From: Variovorax terrae
GTDB taxonomy: Bacteria; Pseudomonadota; Gammaproteobacteria; Burkholderiales; Burkholderiaceae_C
Direction of reading: 5' to 3'
Assembly (NCBI RefSeq): GCF_022809125.1
Contig: NZ_JALGBI010000001.1
Span: 2,108,001 to 2,172,000 of the forward strand
Length of the DNA: 64,000 nt
Shown here: in pieces, positions 7,960-15,170 of the stretch
How positions within the stretch are numbered: the first letter of the stretch is position 1
How the letters are laid out: each line of letters opens with the position of its first letter
Notes under the pieces: model-generated
What the model was told of the DNA's origin: nothing
The model's database searches: none
What the model saw: the letters and a program-made list of their open reading frames with translations, nothing else
Position numbers and translations under genes: made by a program

Positions 7960-8427
7960 ATGGACGCTTCCCTGGACCCGCAGCTCAAGTATTTCGCCGA
8001 CCTGTCGGTGCAGGTGGACCGGCCGCAGGAAGTCGGCCGCACCCCGCACGGGCTGCGCCGCCTGATCCCGATCACCGGCGGCGAGGCCCGGGGCCACGGC
8101 TGGCAGGCCCGCGTGCTGCCCGGCGGCGCCGATTTCCAGCTCATCGTGACCGAGCGCTTGGCCGAGCTGGATGCGCGCTACGTGCTCGAAACCGATGCCG
8201 GCGACCTGATCTACGTGCGCAACCACGCCGTGCGCAGCGGCCCGCCCGAGCTGATGGCCCGACTGGCGCGCGGCGAGCCGGTGGACCCGGCGCAGATCTA
8301 CTTCCGCTGCAGCCCGAGCTTCGAAACCGCCTCCGCGGCCCTGGGCTGGATCAACGAGCGCCTGTTCGTGGGGGCCGGCGCGCGCCATCCCGACAAGGTG
8401 GTGATGCGCTTTCACGAGCTGGCCTGA
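7960..8427 (+). CDS. DUF3237-family protein
   Basis: Cytoplasmic protein of 155 residues. The pattern MDASLDPQLKYFADLSVQVDRPQEVG, RRLIPITGGEARG and VLPGGADFQLI, with the later DLIYVRNHAVRSGP and YFRCSPSFETAS, matches the DUF3237 beta-barrel family, which has no settled function. The ATG at 7960 is preferred over the in-frame ATG 24 bases upstream because GGAG lies at good spacing before it. No signal peptide or membrane segment. Confidence 0.8.
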   Translation: MDASLDPQLKYFADLSVQVDRPQEVGRTPHGLRRLIPITGGEARGHGWQARVLPGGADFQLIVTERLAELDARYVLETDAGDLIYVRNHAVRSGPPELMARLARGEPVDPAQIYFRCSPSFETASAALGWINERLFVGAGARHPDKVVMRFHELA

Positions 8428-8480
8428 ACCCGCGCCGGGAAAACCCGATCGCGGCAGATGTTTTGCAGCGCGGCAACAAT

Positions 8481-8506
8481 GGGGCCATCCCGCCACCCCT
8501 GGCCCC
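8481..8506 (+). promoter_or_regulatory. Hairpin in the leader of the aldo/keto reductase gene
   Basis: Perfect 7-bp stem GGGGCCA (8481-8487) / TGGCCCC (8500-8506) immediately before the GAGG ribosome-binding site (8508-8511) for the ATG at 8520. It may tune translation; function untested. Confidence 0.4.
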
Positions 8507-8519
8507 TGAGGAACACAGC

Positions 8520-9470
8520 ATGAACCTGCGCCCGCTCGGCCGCTCCGGCCTCCAAGTCTCCCCGCTGGCCTTCGGCGGCAATGTGTTCGGCTGGACCATC
8601 GATGAAGCCACCTCGTTCTCGCTGCTCGATGCCTGGCTGGACGCCGGCTTCAACTTCATCGACACGGCCGACGTGTACTCGGTCTGGGTGCCCGGCCACA
8701 CCGGCGGCGAGTCCGAAACCATCATCGGGAAATGGCTCGCGGCCGGCGGCCGGCGCGACCGCGTGGTGCTGGCCACCAAGGTCGGCAAGCCCATGGGGCC
8801 GGGCCAGCAGGGCCTGAAACCGGCCTACATCCGCCAGGCCGTGGAGGCTTCGCTGCGCCGCCTGCAGACCGACCACATCGACCTCTACCAGTCGCATGAC
8901 GACGATGCCGAAACGCCGATGGAGGAAACGCTGGAGGCCTACGCCGGGCTCATCAAGGCCGGCAAGGTGCGCGCCATCGGCGCCTCCAACTTCACCGCGC
9001 CGCGGCTGGCGCTGGCGCTCGAAACCAGCCAGAAGCTCGGCCTGCCGCGCTACGAGAGCCTGCAGCCGCTGTACAACCTGTACGACCGTACCGGCTTCGA
9101 GAGCGAGCTGGCGCCGCTGTGCCTCAAGCACGAGGTCGGCGTGATCAACTTCTACGCGCTGGCCTCCGGCTTCCTCACCGGCAAGTACCGCAGCGCGGCC
9201 GATGCCGCCAAGAGCCCGCGCGGCAAGGGCACCGTGGCCAAGTACCTCAATGAGCGCGGCCTGCGCATCCTGGCGGAGCTGGACGAGGTGGCGGAGCGCT
9301 ACGAAGTCAGCCCCGGCCAGGTGGCGCTGGCCTGGCAGATCGCGCGGCCCGGCATCACGGCGCCGATCGCCAGCGCCACCTCGCTGGCCCAGCTGGCCGA
9401 ACTGGTGCGCGGCGCGCAGCTCCAGCTCGACCCGCTCGACATCGACCAGCTCAACCTGGCCAGCGACTGA
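8520..9470 (+). CDS. Aldo/keto reductase
   Basis: NADPH-dependent oxidoreductase of 316 residues with the TIM-barrel AKR signature: LGRSGLQVSPLAFGGNVFGW at the N terminus, the catalytic set DTADVYS (Asp and Tyr), VLATKVGKPMG (Lys) and IDLYQSHDDD (His), and the C-terminal cofactor loop SPGQVALAWQIARPGITAPIASATS. It most resembles general-stress/AKR11-13 style enzymes; substrate not predictable. The upstream leader contains a hairpin. Confidence 0.92.
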   Translation: MNLRPLGRSGLQVSPLAFGGNVFGWTIDEATSFSLLDAWLDAGFNFIDTADVYSVWVPGHTGGESETIIGKWLAAGGRRDRVVLATKVGKPMGPGQQGLKPAYIRQAVEASLRRLQTDHIDLYQSHDDDAETPMEETLEAYAGLIKAGKVRAIGASNFTAPRLALALETSQKLGLPRYESLQPLYNLYDRTGFESELAPLCLKHEVGVINFYALASGFLTGKYRSAADAAKSPRGKGTVAKYLNERGLRILAELDEVAERYEVSPGQVALAWQIARPGITAPIASATSLAQLAELVRGAQLQLDPLDIDQLNLASD

Positions 9471-9491
9471 GCAGCGGCCGCCGGGCCGGCC

Positions 9492-9697
9492 TCAGCCTTC
9501 GCGCAGCAGCGCCGGCAGCAGCTCGGCCGCCTTGCCGCGCAGCACGGCATGTGCCAGTTCGTCGAGTTCGGTGGCTTCGGGGTTGAGGACCACCACCCGG
9601 GCGCCGGCCGCGCGCGCGGTCTGCGCCAGCCCCGCCGCCGGGTACACCTGCCCCGCCGTGCCGACCACCAGCATCAGCTCGCAGGCCTCGGCCGCCT
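9492..9697 (-). pseudogene. C-terminal remnant of a Sir2-family NAD-dependent deacylase
   Basis: The open frame encodes about 68 residues of a sirtuin C terminus: CELMLVVGTAGQVYPAAGLAQTARAAGARVVVLNPEATELDELAHAVLRGKAAELLPAL. The VVGTxxxVYPAAGL segment is the last Rossmann strand and NAD-contact region of CobB-like enzymes. Everything upstream (the GAGxS NAD motif, catalytic His, zinc cysteines) is missing; the frame meets unrelated, transposase-bearing DNA at about 9697. The missing N-terminal part is not found on the far side of the island, so the event deleted sequence as well as inserting it. Non-functional. Confidence 0.8.
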
Positions 9698-9699
9698 AC

Positions 9700-10284
9700 A
9701 TCACGTCTGACCCTGTCCCAGGATTTCGAACCGTTCGGTAACAGAACGACCGGCATGATAAAGGCCCGTTTTGGGCCAGGAGCCTGTCGTGAAGAAGAGG
9801 TAAGTTCACTGAGGATCAGATCGCCTTTGCGTTGAAGCAAGCGAAGCTGGGCACGAGCGTTGAGGAGGTTTGTCGCAAGATGGGCATCAGCGATGCCACC
9901 TTCTATGTGTGGCGCAAGAAGTACGGTGGCGTGAGCCCCTCGGAGCTGCGTCGGTTGCGCCAGCTCGAAGAGGAGAACCGCAAGCTCAAGCAGATCGCGG
10001 CCGATCTGAGCCTGGATAAAGGCCATGCTGCAGGCGGTCGTCGCAAAAAAACCTTGAGGCCTTCACAGCGTCGCGCGTTGGTGCCCGAATTGATGCGACG
10101 TTTCGGATGCAGCCAGCGCAATGCCTTGCGCTTGGTGAAGATGCCGGCTTCAACCTACTTGTACAAACCGGTCAGGAAGGACGAGTCTGCGCTGAAGATG
10201 CGGATCAAGGAGATCACCAACACGCGTGTGCACTACGGCTACGGAAAGAGCCAACCTTTCAAGAATTCTGTAATCTCGATGTAG
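9700..10284 (+). mobile_element. Truncated IS3-family insertion sequence remnant with decayed OrfA/OrfB
   Basis: The frame encodes an IS3-type OrfA: KFTEDQIAFALKQAKLGTSVEEVCRKMGISDATFYVWRKKYGG (HTH) followed by the leucine-zipper helix LRRLRQLEEENRKLKQIAADLSLDK, then OrfB N-terminal sequence (QRRALVPELMRRFGCSQRNALRLVKMPASTYLY to VHYGYG) where it stops, well before the DDE catalytic core. An apparent extra G near 9799 breaks the GTG start region, and another near 10022 puts OrfA permanently into the OrfB frame ahead of an A7 slippage run. A candidate left end (TGACCCTGTCCC) lies near 9708; no right end is present. Cannot transpose. Confidence 0.8.
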
Positions 10285-10327
10285 CCTTGTGACGAGTGTT
10301 GGATTCAGTGATTCCGGTGGTGGCTCT

Positions 10328-10645
10328 TTAGGGCTTGACAAGCTCACCTGTCAGGGGATCGATCTTCGGTAGGTCTGCTATCGCTACAAATTTTCGCGAT
10401 GGGCGGTACATTTCAAATGACCACAACTCTCCCTCGGGAAACATGCGAATACCGTTTTGCCATTCCGTCGCACGAGGGTCTTCCGGTTTGAAATCGCGAC
10501 AAATCAGACACTCCTTGCCAACTTCCGGAGGAAGCCTCCTTTCATGTCTAACACACCACCGAATTTGATCGGGTGAAGAAGGTGCTCCGGGAGGCTCATT
10601 GCGCCGATAGTACGAGCAGGTAATGCATAGATAAAAGAACTCCAT
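10328..10645 (-). CDS. Small Cys-containing hypothetical protein, paralogue A
   Basis: Unrecognised soluble protein of 105 residues. Cysteines occur as CITC near residue 7, WCV near 30 and CLIC near 46, a spacing that could bind a metal ion. Conserved stretches shared with the neighbouring paralogue are PPEVGKE, ICRxFKPxDPRATEW, FPEGELW and YRPSRKF. The two genes are tandem, 14 bp apart, same strand, and roughly half identical. GC is clearly lower than the flanking chromosome. Paralogous small genes behind a large secreted-protein gene are often immunity proteins; here that is inference only. Confidence 0.65.
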   Translation of the reverse strand: MEFFYLCITCSYYRRNEPPGAPSSPDQIRWCVRHERRLPPEVGKECLICRDFKPEDPRATEWQNGIRMFPEGELWSFEMYRPSRKFVAIADLPKIDPLTGELVKP

Positions 10646-10659
10646 GTTTCCATTTATCC

Positions 10660-10977
10660 CTACACTTCAACCACTTCTCCGGTCTTGGGATCAACCTTCG
10701 GCAGCTCGGCAATAACGGCGAATTTTCTCGATGGGCGGTATAGCTCAAAGGTCCAGAGTTCACCTTCTGGAAATTTTGCTATGACGGATTGCCACTCAGT
10801 GGCACGGGGATCAGCGGGCTTGAACTCGCGGCAAATCAGACTTTCTTTTCCGACTTCTTTCGGTAATTCCCTATTGAAATTGACACACCACTCTTTCCAG
10901 CGTGCCGACATTGGGAGTTCCGGTGGAACATTGTGACGCACATGCAGACAGGTCGAACAGAAGTAAAAGAATTCCAT
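10660..10977 (-). CDS. Small Cys-containing hypothetical protein, paralogue B
   Basis: Unrecognised protein of 105 residues, duplicate of the next gene. It keeps the N-terminal MEFFYFCSTC, the central WCVNFNRELPKEVGKE and the C-terminal FPEGELWTFELYRPSRKFAVIAELPKVDPKTGE, but the first Cys of the paralogue's CLIC pair is Ser here (SLIC). The pair could therefore differ in metal binding. Same low-GC island context; no signal peptide or membrane segment. Function not assigned. Confidence 0.65.
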   Translation of the reverse strand: MEFFYFCSTCLHVRHNVPPELPMSARWKEWCVNFNRELPKEVGKESLICREFKPADPRATEWQSVIAKFPEGELWTFELYRPSRKFAVIAELPKVDPKTGEVVEV

Positions 10978-11204
10978 GACTACTCCTACTTAATAACGCA
11001 GACGTTACCTATGCATCACTGCATCCCTATTGGCGTCGCATGTCTTCTCTTGCTCAGTGTCCCAGAGACGAGCACAGAACCTTGATTTAAAGTGAACTTG
11101 TAGGCGATCTTCCGAGGGTGCACTGCTCGCCTGAATGACACAATACAGCTCTTAGCATGCAAAGCAAACAGAAGGAATTTGCATGGCATCCTTGGCAAAT
11201 ACAT
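10978..11204. other. AT-rich intergenic stretch in the island
   Basis: 227 bp between the small paralogues and a membrane-protein gene. Only a weak 62-codon frame on the minus strand, without family features or a ribosome-binding site, is present. I see no convincing gene, and no clear terminator. Confidence 0.5.
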
Positions 11205-11711
11205 TCAATTCGACAAAAACCTAAGAAACTCAAAAAAAATGTTCTTTTCGGTTAGTGTCGAAAACAAGACGGACGCTAACGGAAGCACGCCAAGCAGCCA
11301 GAAAGGCAGAACTATCAAAACACCTGGCCTCAACAAACCGGAATCAATGCGCGCTGTAAATCGGTTGAAACCAAAGCGTCGCGTAAGGACAGGGAAGCAA
11401 TGGATAGTCAAGAAATTGCCCTGAAGAACAAGCAATTTCTTGATCTGTGACGCGGAGAGAGCACGCACCACTTCATATCCTGCATCGTGGCCTCCGCTGC
11501 CGAGTCTTGTCCGAACTCGATAAATTCCGACTCTTTCTAGATCACGAGACTTAGTAGGGTGAGTCAGGCCGGAAATCTCAACACTCTGAAGATTTACCTC
11601 TTGCCTCTCTCCCAGCATCAAGACCACAAATGACCAGAATGGACTAAGCGCAACGACCGAAAGAGGTCCGCATACCAACACAACGAAGCCGACAAGAATG
11701 AATTCAGGCAT
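11205..11711 (-). CDS. Hypothetical two-segment membrane protein
   Basis: Unrecognised protein of 168 residues. An N-terminal hydrophobic stretch (MPEFILVGFVVLVCGPLSVVALSPFWSFVVLML) and another near residues 130-150 (LLRPGVLIVLPFWLLGVLPLASVLF) flank a basic soluble middle part. The ATG at 11711 is chosen because GGAGAT lies four bases upstream; the longer frame lacks this. It belongs to the low-GC island and is in line with two other small membrane genes on the same strand. Function unknown; it may be an accessory or immunity factor. Confidence 0.55.
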   Translation of the reverse strand: MPEFILVGFVVLVCGPLSVVALSPFWSFVVLMLGERQEVNLQSVEISGLTHPTKSRDLERVGIYRVRTRLGSGGHDAGYEVVRALSASQIKKLLVLQGNFLTIHCFPVLTRRFGFNRFTARIDSGLLRPGVLIVLPFWLLGVLPLASVLFSTLTEKNIFFEFLRFLSN

Positions 11712-11742
11712 AGTATCTCCGCTGCTGTCGATACTGGAAAAA

Positions 11743-11976
11743 TTAAATAAGCGAGATGACGGAGGCTGCAATTGGCAAAGCAAATCCGATGATCAACGCC
11801 ATAAGCAAAATAGGTAGTCCTCCAATTAAGCCAGATGCAACCATCTGCCCAATCAAGTAGGTGGTTAGCACGCTTACCAAAACATTAATAGAAATCCATC
11901 CGAGTCTTTGGTCAAAAGTAAGCCCATCGTCGGTGGCAATCATCCCCACTTGAATACCCAACCCGGCCCATCCCAA
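11743..11976 (-). CDS. Hypothetical small membrane protein (possible remnant)
   Basis: About 77 residues with two hydrophobic segments (LGWISINVLVSVLTTYLIGQMVASGLIGG and LPILLMALIIGFALPIAASVISLI). The only start is a TTG with no ribosome-binding site, and an in-frame stop lies ten codons further up, so this may be the C-terminal end of a decayed longer protein. Island gene of lower GC. No family recognised. Confidence 0.4.
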   Translation of the reverse strand: MGWAGLGIQVGMIATDDGLTFDQRLGWISINVLVSVLTTYLIGQMVASGLIGGLPILLMALIIGFALPIAASVISLI

Positions 11977-12184
11977 TCCCGCTGAAGCTTCGACGAGCTA
12001 TTGTTACTACTTCAGTGCCTCGAAAAAGAAGAACTTCCTGGACAAAAGGGTGATTTTTCAAACTACTCATCCTCTTCGTTTCTCCTTTCTTGTGGTCATT
12101 TTTTTCTAAAAATTACCCCCCAAAAAAGAGCATCAATCAAAATAATAACTATTAGCCCTCCGAAAAAACAGCGCTTTTTCCATT
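11977..12184. other. AT-rich gap in the island
   Basis: 208 bp, the most AT-rich stretch in the window, with many A and T runs. A 74-codon plus-strand frame reaching into the next gene lacks any protein-like features. I see no supported gene; it may contain terminators or promoters of the flanking minus-strand genes. Confidence 0.45.
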
Positions 12185-12421
12185 TCATTCGCCTCCACCA
12201 GATTGACCATTTGAGTACGCCTTAGTAAATTTCGAATCTGTAAAGTTCCTCAGTCGTTGCGAGAAAAGCAGTGTCAGCGCAAGCACCGCTGCCGCCGCAA
12301 CAAAGGCATGGAACGCTATCAAGATAAACATAGATGCAAATAGGACGGCACCGCTTAAGGAAAAAAGCGCCGCCAGATATCTAAACGTCGAAAAGAGGCC
12401 AAAATATTGCGGGAGATTCAC
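12185..12421 (-). CDS. Hypothetical small membrane protein
   Basis: 78 residues starting with GTG at 12421, seven bases after the stop of the upstream toxin-like gene fragment. Two hydrophobic helices (YLAALFSLSGAVLFASMFILIAFHAFVAAAAVLALTLLF) and a basic tail ending SNGQSGGGE. The tight spacing suggests an operon with the large upstream gene and a partner role such as immunity, but that is inference. No family recognised. Confidence 0.5.
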   Translation of the reverse strand: MNLPQYFGLFSTFRYLAALFSLSGAVLFASMFILIAFHAFVAAAAVLALTLLFSQRLRNFTDSKFTKAYSNGQSGGGE

Positions 12422-12427
12422 ATTATC

Positions 12428-12820
12428 TCAATCGATGAAAGCGGAAGTGACTATCGCAGCACCGATTGAATAGGCCGCCAGTCCAATCAGTCCAGATATT
12501 GCTAAGACCGAGGTCAACAGTATCGCAGCAATCAAAGCGAGGACCACAAAGCCATTCAATACGAGCCACCTCCCGTTTGCGCCGCCCTCAATCAGGTAGC
12601 CGCCCGCCCCAATAGCAGGATCAATGAGCGTGAACCCTGCTCCTGCCCACTCATCTTGTGTAATTAGAGCTTCATGGATTGTTACTTCGTAGCCGACGTC
12701 TAACGCCCGTTGGACTCGATTTTTGGTTGCTTCGCTGTGCGCCGACAGGCTAGCAGTCACAATATTCGAATTGTTAGCCGCCCAGGCTAGTATCTTTGAT
12801 ACCGGTCTGCGCAATCCGGT
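12428..12820 (-). pseudogene. 3' fragment of a large transglutaminase/polymorphic-toxin-like surface protein
   Basis: About 130 residues remain. The segment GYEVTIHEALITQDEWAGAGFTLIDPAIGAGGYLIEGGANG looks like the conserved piece found near the end of bacterial transglutaminase-domain and YD-repeat-like giant proteins (pattern WxGxGYxxxDPxTGAGAYxIxGGxNG). After it come three hydrophobic segments to the C terminus. Upstream the frame loses protein character and GC jumps near 12820, where native chromosome resumes, so the bulk of the gene was deleted. Family assignment is from memory of the motif and needs a profile search. Confidence 0.55.
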
Positions 12821-12827
12821 GCAGGTG

Positions 12828-13277
12828 CTAGGGCTGCGGATCGCCACCGGGCCTCACGGATGCGGTCGAGCGCCTGCTGCATGTGGCTAGCGCTCCTGCC
12901 TCCACTGCCTTGCTCATGAAGATGAACGCCGAAGAAACCGCTGCCATCGATTCACTGCACTTGGACAGCTCGGCCGGAATCTTTCCGGAATGGCTGGCGC
13001 GTTGCAGCGTGTGCATCACCTCGCTGCGACTGAGGGCGCGCCCCGCCTCCGAGCCAAGCGGCGAGCTCAAGAAGTAACCCACCGGATAAGTCGTGCGCAG
13101 CAGCTAGCCGACTTGCCCCCCTGCGCCGTAGCTCACCTGGCCGCGTGCGTCCGATCTGAAGCAGGTGAAGACTCGTACGGCACCGCACTGCCCGATGAGC
13201 GCAGGGGCTGCAATGCGCACCAGTTCGTTGTAGGCTTCCGCACCCGCCTGCAGCCAGCCGCGAACCTCGCCGCTCAT
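12828..13277 (-). pseudogene. Hypothetical gene downstream of rlmB, split by an in-frame amber codon
   Basis: The ATG at 13277 overlaps the rlmB stop (ATGA). The frame reads [20 protein letters not shown], then hits TAG at 13104-13106 after 57 codons and continues open in the same frame (LLRTTYPVGYFLSSPLGSEAGRALSRSEVMHTLQRASHSG) for 92 more codons to 12828. TAG is one C-to-T change from CAG. High GC and protein-like on both sides of the stop, so a recent nonsense mutation is likely; the 3' end may also be cut by the island edge. I do not recognise the family. Confidence 0.55.
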
Positions 13278-14008
13278 GTGCGCTGGCGCAGGGCTTCGTA
13301 CAGGCAGACGCCGCTGGCCACCGACACGTTGAGGCTCTCCACCGCGCCGGCCATCGGAATGCTCACCAGTTCGTCGCAGGTCTTGCGCGTGAGCTGGCGC
13401 ATGCCGTCGCCCTCGGCGCCGAGCACCAGCGCGACCGGGCCTTTCAGGTCCACCTGGTAGAGCGTCCTGGGCGCGTCGTCGCTGGTGCCGATGCACCAGA
13501 TGTTGCGCTCCTTGAGCTCGCCCAGCGTGCGCGCGAGGTTGGTCACCATGAAGTACGGCACCGTCTCGGCCGCGCCGCTGGCCACTTTGGCCACGGTGGC
13601 GTTGATGCCCACCGCGTGGTCCTTGGGCGCGATCACGGCATGCGCGCCGGCGCCGTCGGCCACGCGCAGGCAGGCGCCCAGGTTGTGGGGGTCGGTCACG
13701 CCGTCGAGCACCAGCAGCAGCGGCGGCCCGGCGAGCTGGTCCAGCAGGTCGTCCAGCGACTTCACCTGCGCCACCGCCTCCACCCGCGCGGCCACGCCCT
13801 GGTGGCCATGGCTGCCGGCCAGCTTGGACAGGCGCAGGCCGTCGGCCTCGATCAGGCGCGCGCCGGCCTCCTTGGCGCGCTCGATGAACTGCCGCATGCG
13901 CGCGTCGCGGCGCGTCGGCTCGTAGTAGATCTCGATGATGGATTGCGGCGCGGTCTTCAGGCGCACGCCCACGGCATGGAAGCCGAACAGGACTTTGGGG
14001 GAGGACAT
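13274..14008 (-). CDS. rlmB: 23S rRNA (guanosine-2'-O-)-methyltransferase RlmB
   Basis: SpoU-type methyltransferase of 244 residues that modifies G2251 in the peptidyl-transferase P loop. The N-terminal substrate-binding domain begins [13 protein letters not shown], and the SPOUT knot motifs are clear: [52 protein letters not shown] and [20 protein letters not shown]. Full length for the family. A GATAAT box sits six bases before the start codon, and the 3' end overlaps a decayed ORF. Confidence 0.95.
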   Translation of the reverse strand: MSSPKVLFGFHAVGVRLKTAPQSIIEIYYEPTRRDARMRQFIERAKEAGARLIEADGLRLSKLAGSHGHQGVAARVEAVAQVKSLDDLLDQLAGPPLLLVLDGVTDPHNLGACLRVADGAGAHAVIAPKDHAVGINATVAKVASGAAETVPYFMVTNLARTLGELKERNIWCIGTSDDAPRTLYQVDLKGPVALVLGAEGDGMRQLTRKTCDELVSIPMAGAVESLNVSVASGVCLYEALRQRT

Positions 14009-14264
14009 GCCATGATTATCCGCGCTGGCCCAGGGTCAAACCGCACAGCTCCGGCGTTAAAAATGCCCTGCACGGCGGCAATGGGCTCTCTAGAATGGGC
14101 AGCTCTTGATGAGAGCGAAGGATCGTGCGTGAGCTTGAGTTTCCAGTTCAACCGGGTGCCGGCCACCCTGCTGCCGGCCGGCTCCGTGCCCGGGCCGGGC
14201 GCCTGAGCCGCCCCGGCCTTGCCGCCTTCGCCTGCTCCATGACATCCGCGGGATCCCCGTTTCA
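14009..14264. other. Divergent intergenic region between rlmB and the cyclase homologue
   Basis: 256 bp. It holds the rlmB -10-like box near 14015 and the leader of the plus-strand cyclase homologue. A 26-codon frame with GTG start at 14129-14206 (MSLSFQFNRVPATLLPAGSVPGPGA) is preceded by AAGGA and could be a small leader peptide, but nothing beyond the spacing supports it. Confidence 0.35.
14015..14020 (-). promoter_or_regulatory. -10-like box GATAAT before rlmB
   Basis: On the minus strand GATAAT ends six bases before the rlmB ATG, with no ribosome-binding site between. This fits a leaderless transcript. No clear -35. Confidence 0.35.
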
Positions 14265-15110
14265 ATGAACCCGGAACCCGCCTCCCCCCCGCCGACGGAG
14301 CGGCCCGGGGCCCTGAGCCGCAACGTGGTGGTCACGCTGCTGTATGCCAGCCTGGCGGGCCTCTCGCGCTACACGGCCGCGCAGCAGGAGGGGCTGCGGG
14401 CGCGCTTTGGCGAGCTCGTGCGCAAGGCCCTGCTGGGCCTGGACAACTCGCCCCGCATCGTGATGGACAGCGCCGACGGCACCTCCGTCTGCTTCCTCGG
14501 CGACCCGGAAGAGGCGCTGTTGTCGGCGCGGCTGCTGCGCGACCTGCTGGTGCAGCGCTACAGCCGCATGCTGTCGGCGCGCATCGGGCTGCACCTGGGG
14601 CCGGTGCGCCTGGTGAGCGGCGCCGCCGAGCGCACCAACGTGCTGGGCGACGGCATCAACGTGGCGCAGCGCGTCATGGATTTCGCCCAGCCCAACCAGA
14701 TCGTGGTGTCGCGCGCCTACCATGACCTGCTGGCGCGGCTGTGCGAGCAGGAGGCCGGCCACCAGTTCGACCCGCTGGGGCCGCATCTGGACAAGCACCT
14801 GCGGGCGCACGAGATCTACGCCGTGCTGCCGCCGCAGCCCCGGCCGCCCGCACCCGCGCCGGACCAGTCCCAGCTCGAGCACACCTCGCCGCAGCGCGGC
14901 CTGGCGGTGCCGGCCCCCGACGTGGTGGCCGCCATCGAAAGCGAGCTGGAACGGCTCATCGGCCCGCTGGCGCGCGTGCTCGTGCACAAGGCGCTGCCGC
15001 GCGTCGTCAGCACCCAGGCATTGCGCGAGCTGCTGGCCTGCGCCATCCCGGACGCCGCCGCGCGCGACAATTTTGCCAACCTGCGGGCGGCGGGCGGGCG
15101 CCCGGCCTGA
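14265..15110 (+). CDS. Class III nucleotidyl-cyclase homologue, probably not catalytic
   Basis: Protein of 281 residues with a cyclase homology domain over about residues 20-185: the N-terminal strand VVVTLLYASLAGLSRYT, MDSADGTSVCFLGDPEEAL, ARIGLHLGPVRLV and TNVLGDGINVAQRVMDFAQPNQIVVS. In active enzymes the first strand carries a metal-binding Asp (DIxGFT); here that place reads ASLAG, so at least one metal ligand is absent. A Pro-rich linker and a helical C-terminal domain (about residues 215-270) follow. Likely a regulatory or ligand-binding pseudo-enzyme. Confidence 0.7.
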   Translation: MNPEPASPPPTERPGALSRNVVVTLLYASLAGLSRYTAAQQEGLRARFGELVRKALLGLDNSPRIVMDSADGTSVCFLGDPEEALLSARLLRDLLVQRYSRMLSARIGLHLGPVRLVSGAAERTNVLGDGINVAQRVMDFAQPNQIVVSRAYHDLLARLCEQEAGHQFDPLGPHLDKHLRAHEIYAVLPPQPRPPAPAPDQSQLEHTSPQRGLAVPAPDVVAAIESELERLIGPLARVLVHKALPRVVSTQALRELLACAIPDAAARDNFANLRAAGGRPA

Positions 15111-15117
15111 GCCCGGA

Positions 15118-15159
15118 CGCTATCAAAACCATAGCTGCCGAGAACCGCGGGACAAGGAC
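15118..15159 (+). repeat. Dispersed 42-bp dyad element, copy 2 (intergenic)
   Basis: Core CGCTATCAAAACCATAGCT at 15118-15136, CC at 15145-15146 and GGAC at 15156-15159. It lies between two convergent genes, directly after the cyclase-homologue stop. Confidence 0.8.
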
Positions 15160-15170
15160 ATCGCCCCGAT

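Noticed and set aside
11016..11204. A 62-codon minus-strand frame in the island gap
   Set aside because: No family signature or good start signal; likely chance.
12001..12225. A 74-codon plus-strand frame in the island
   Set aside because: No ribosome-binding site, low-complexity Ser/Lys/Phe content from A/T runs, and it overlaps a better minus-strand gene.
14129..14206. A 26-codon leader-peptide-like frame before the cyclase homologue
   Set aside because: Only an AAGGA-like site supports it; nothing shows translation or conservation.
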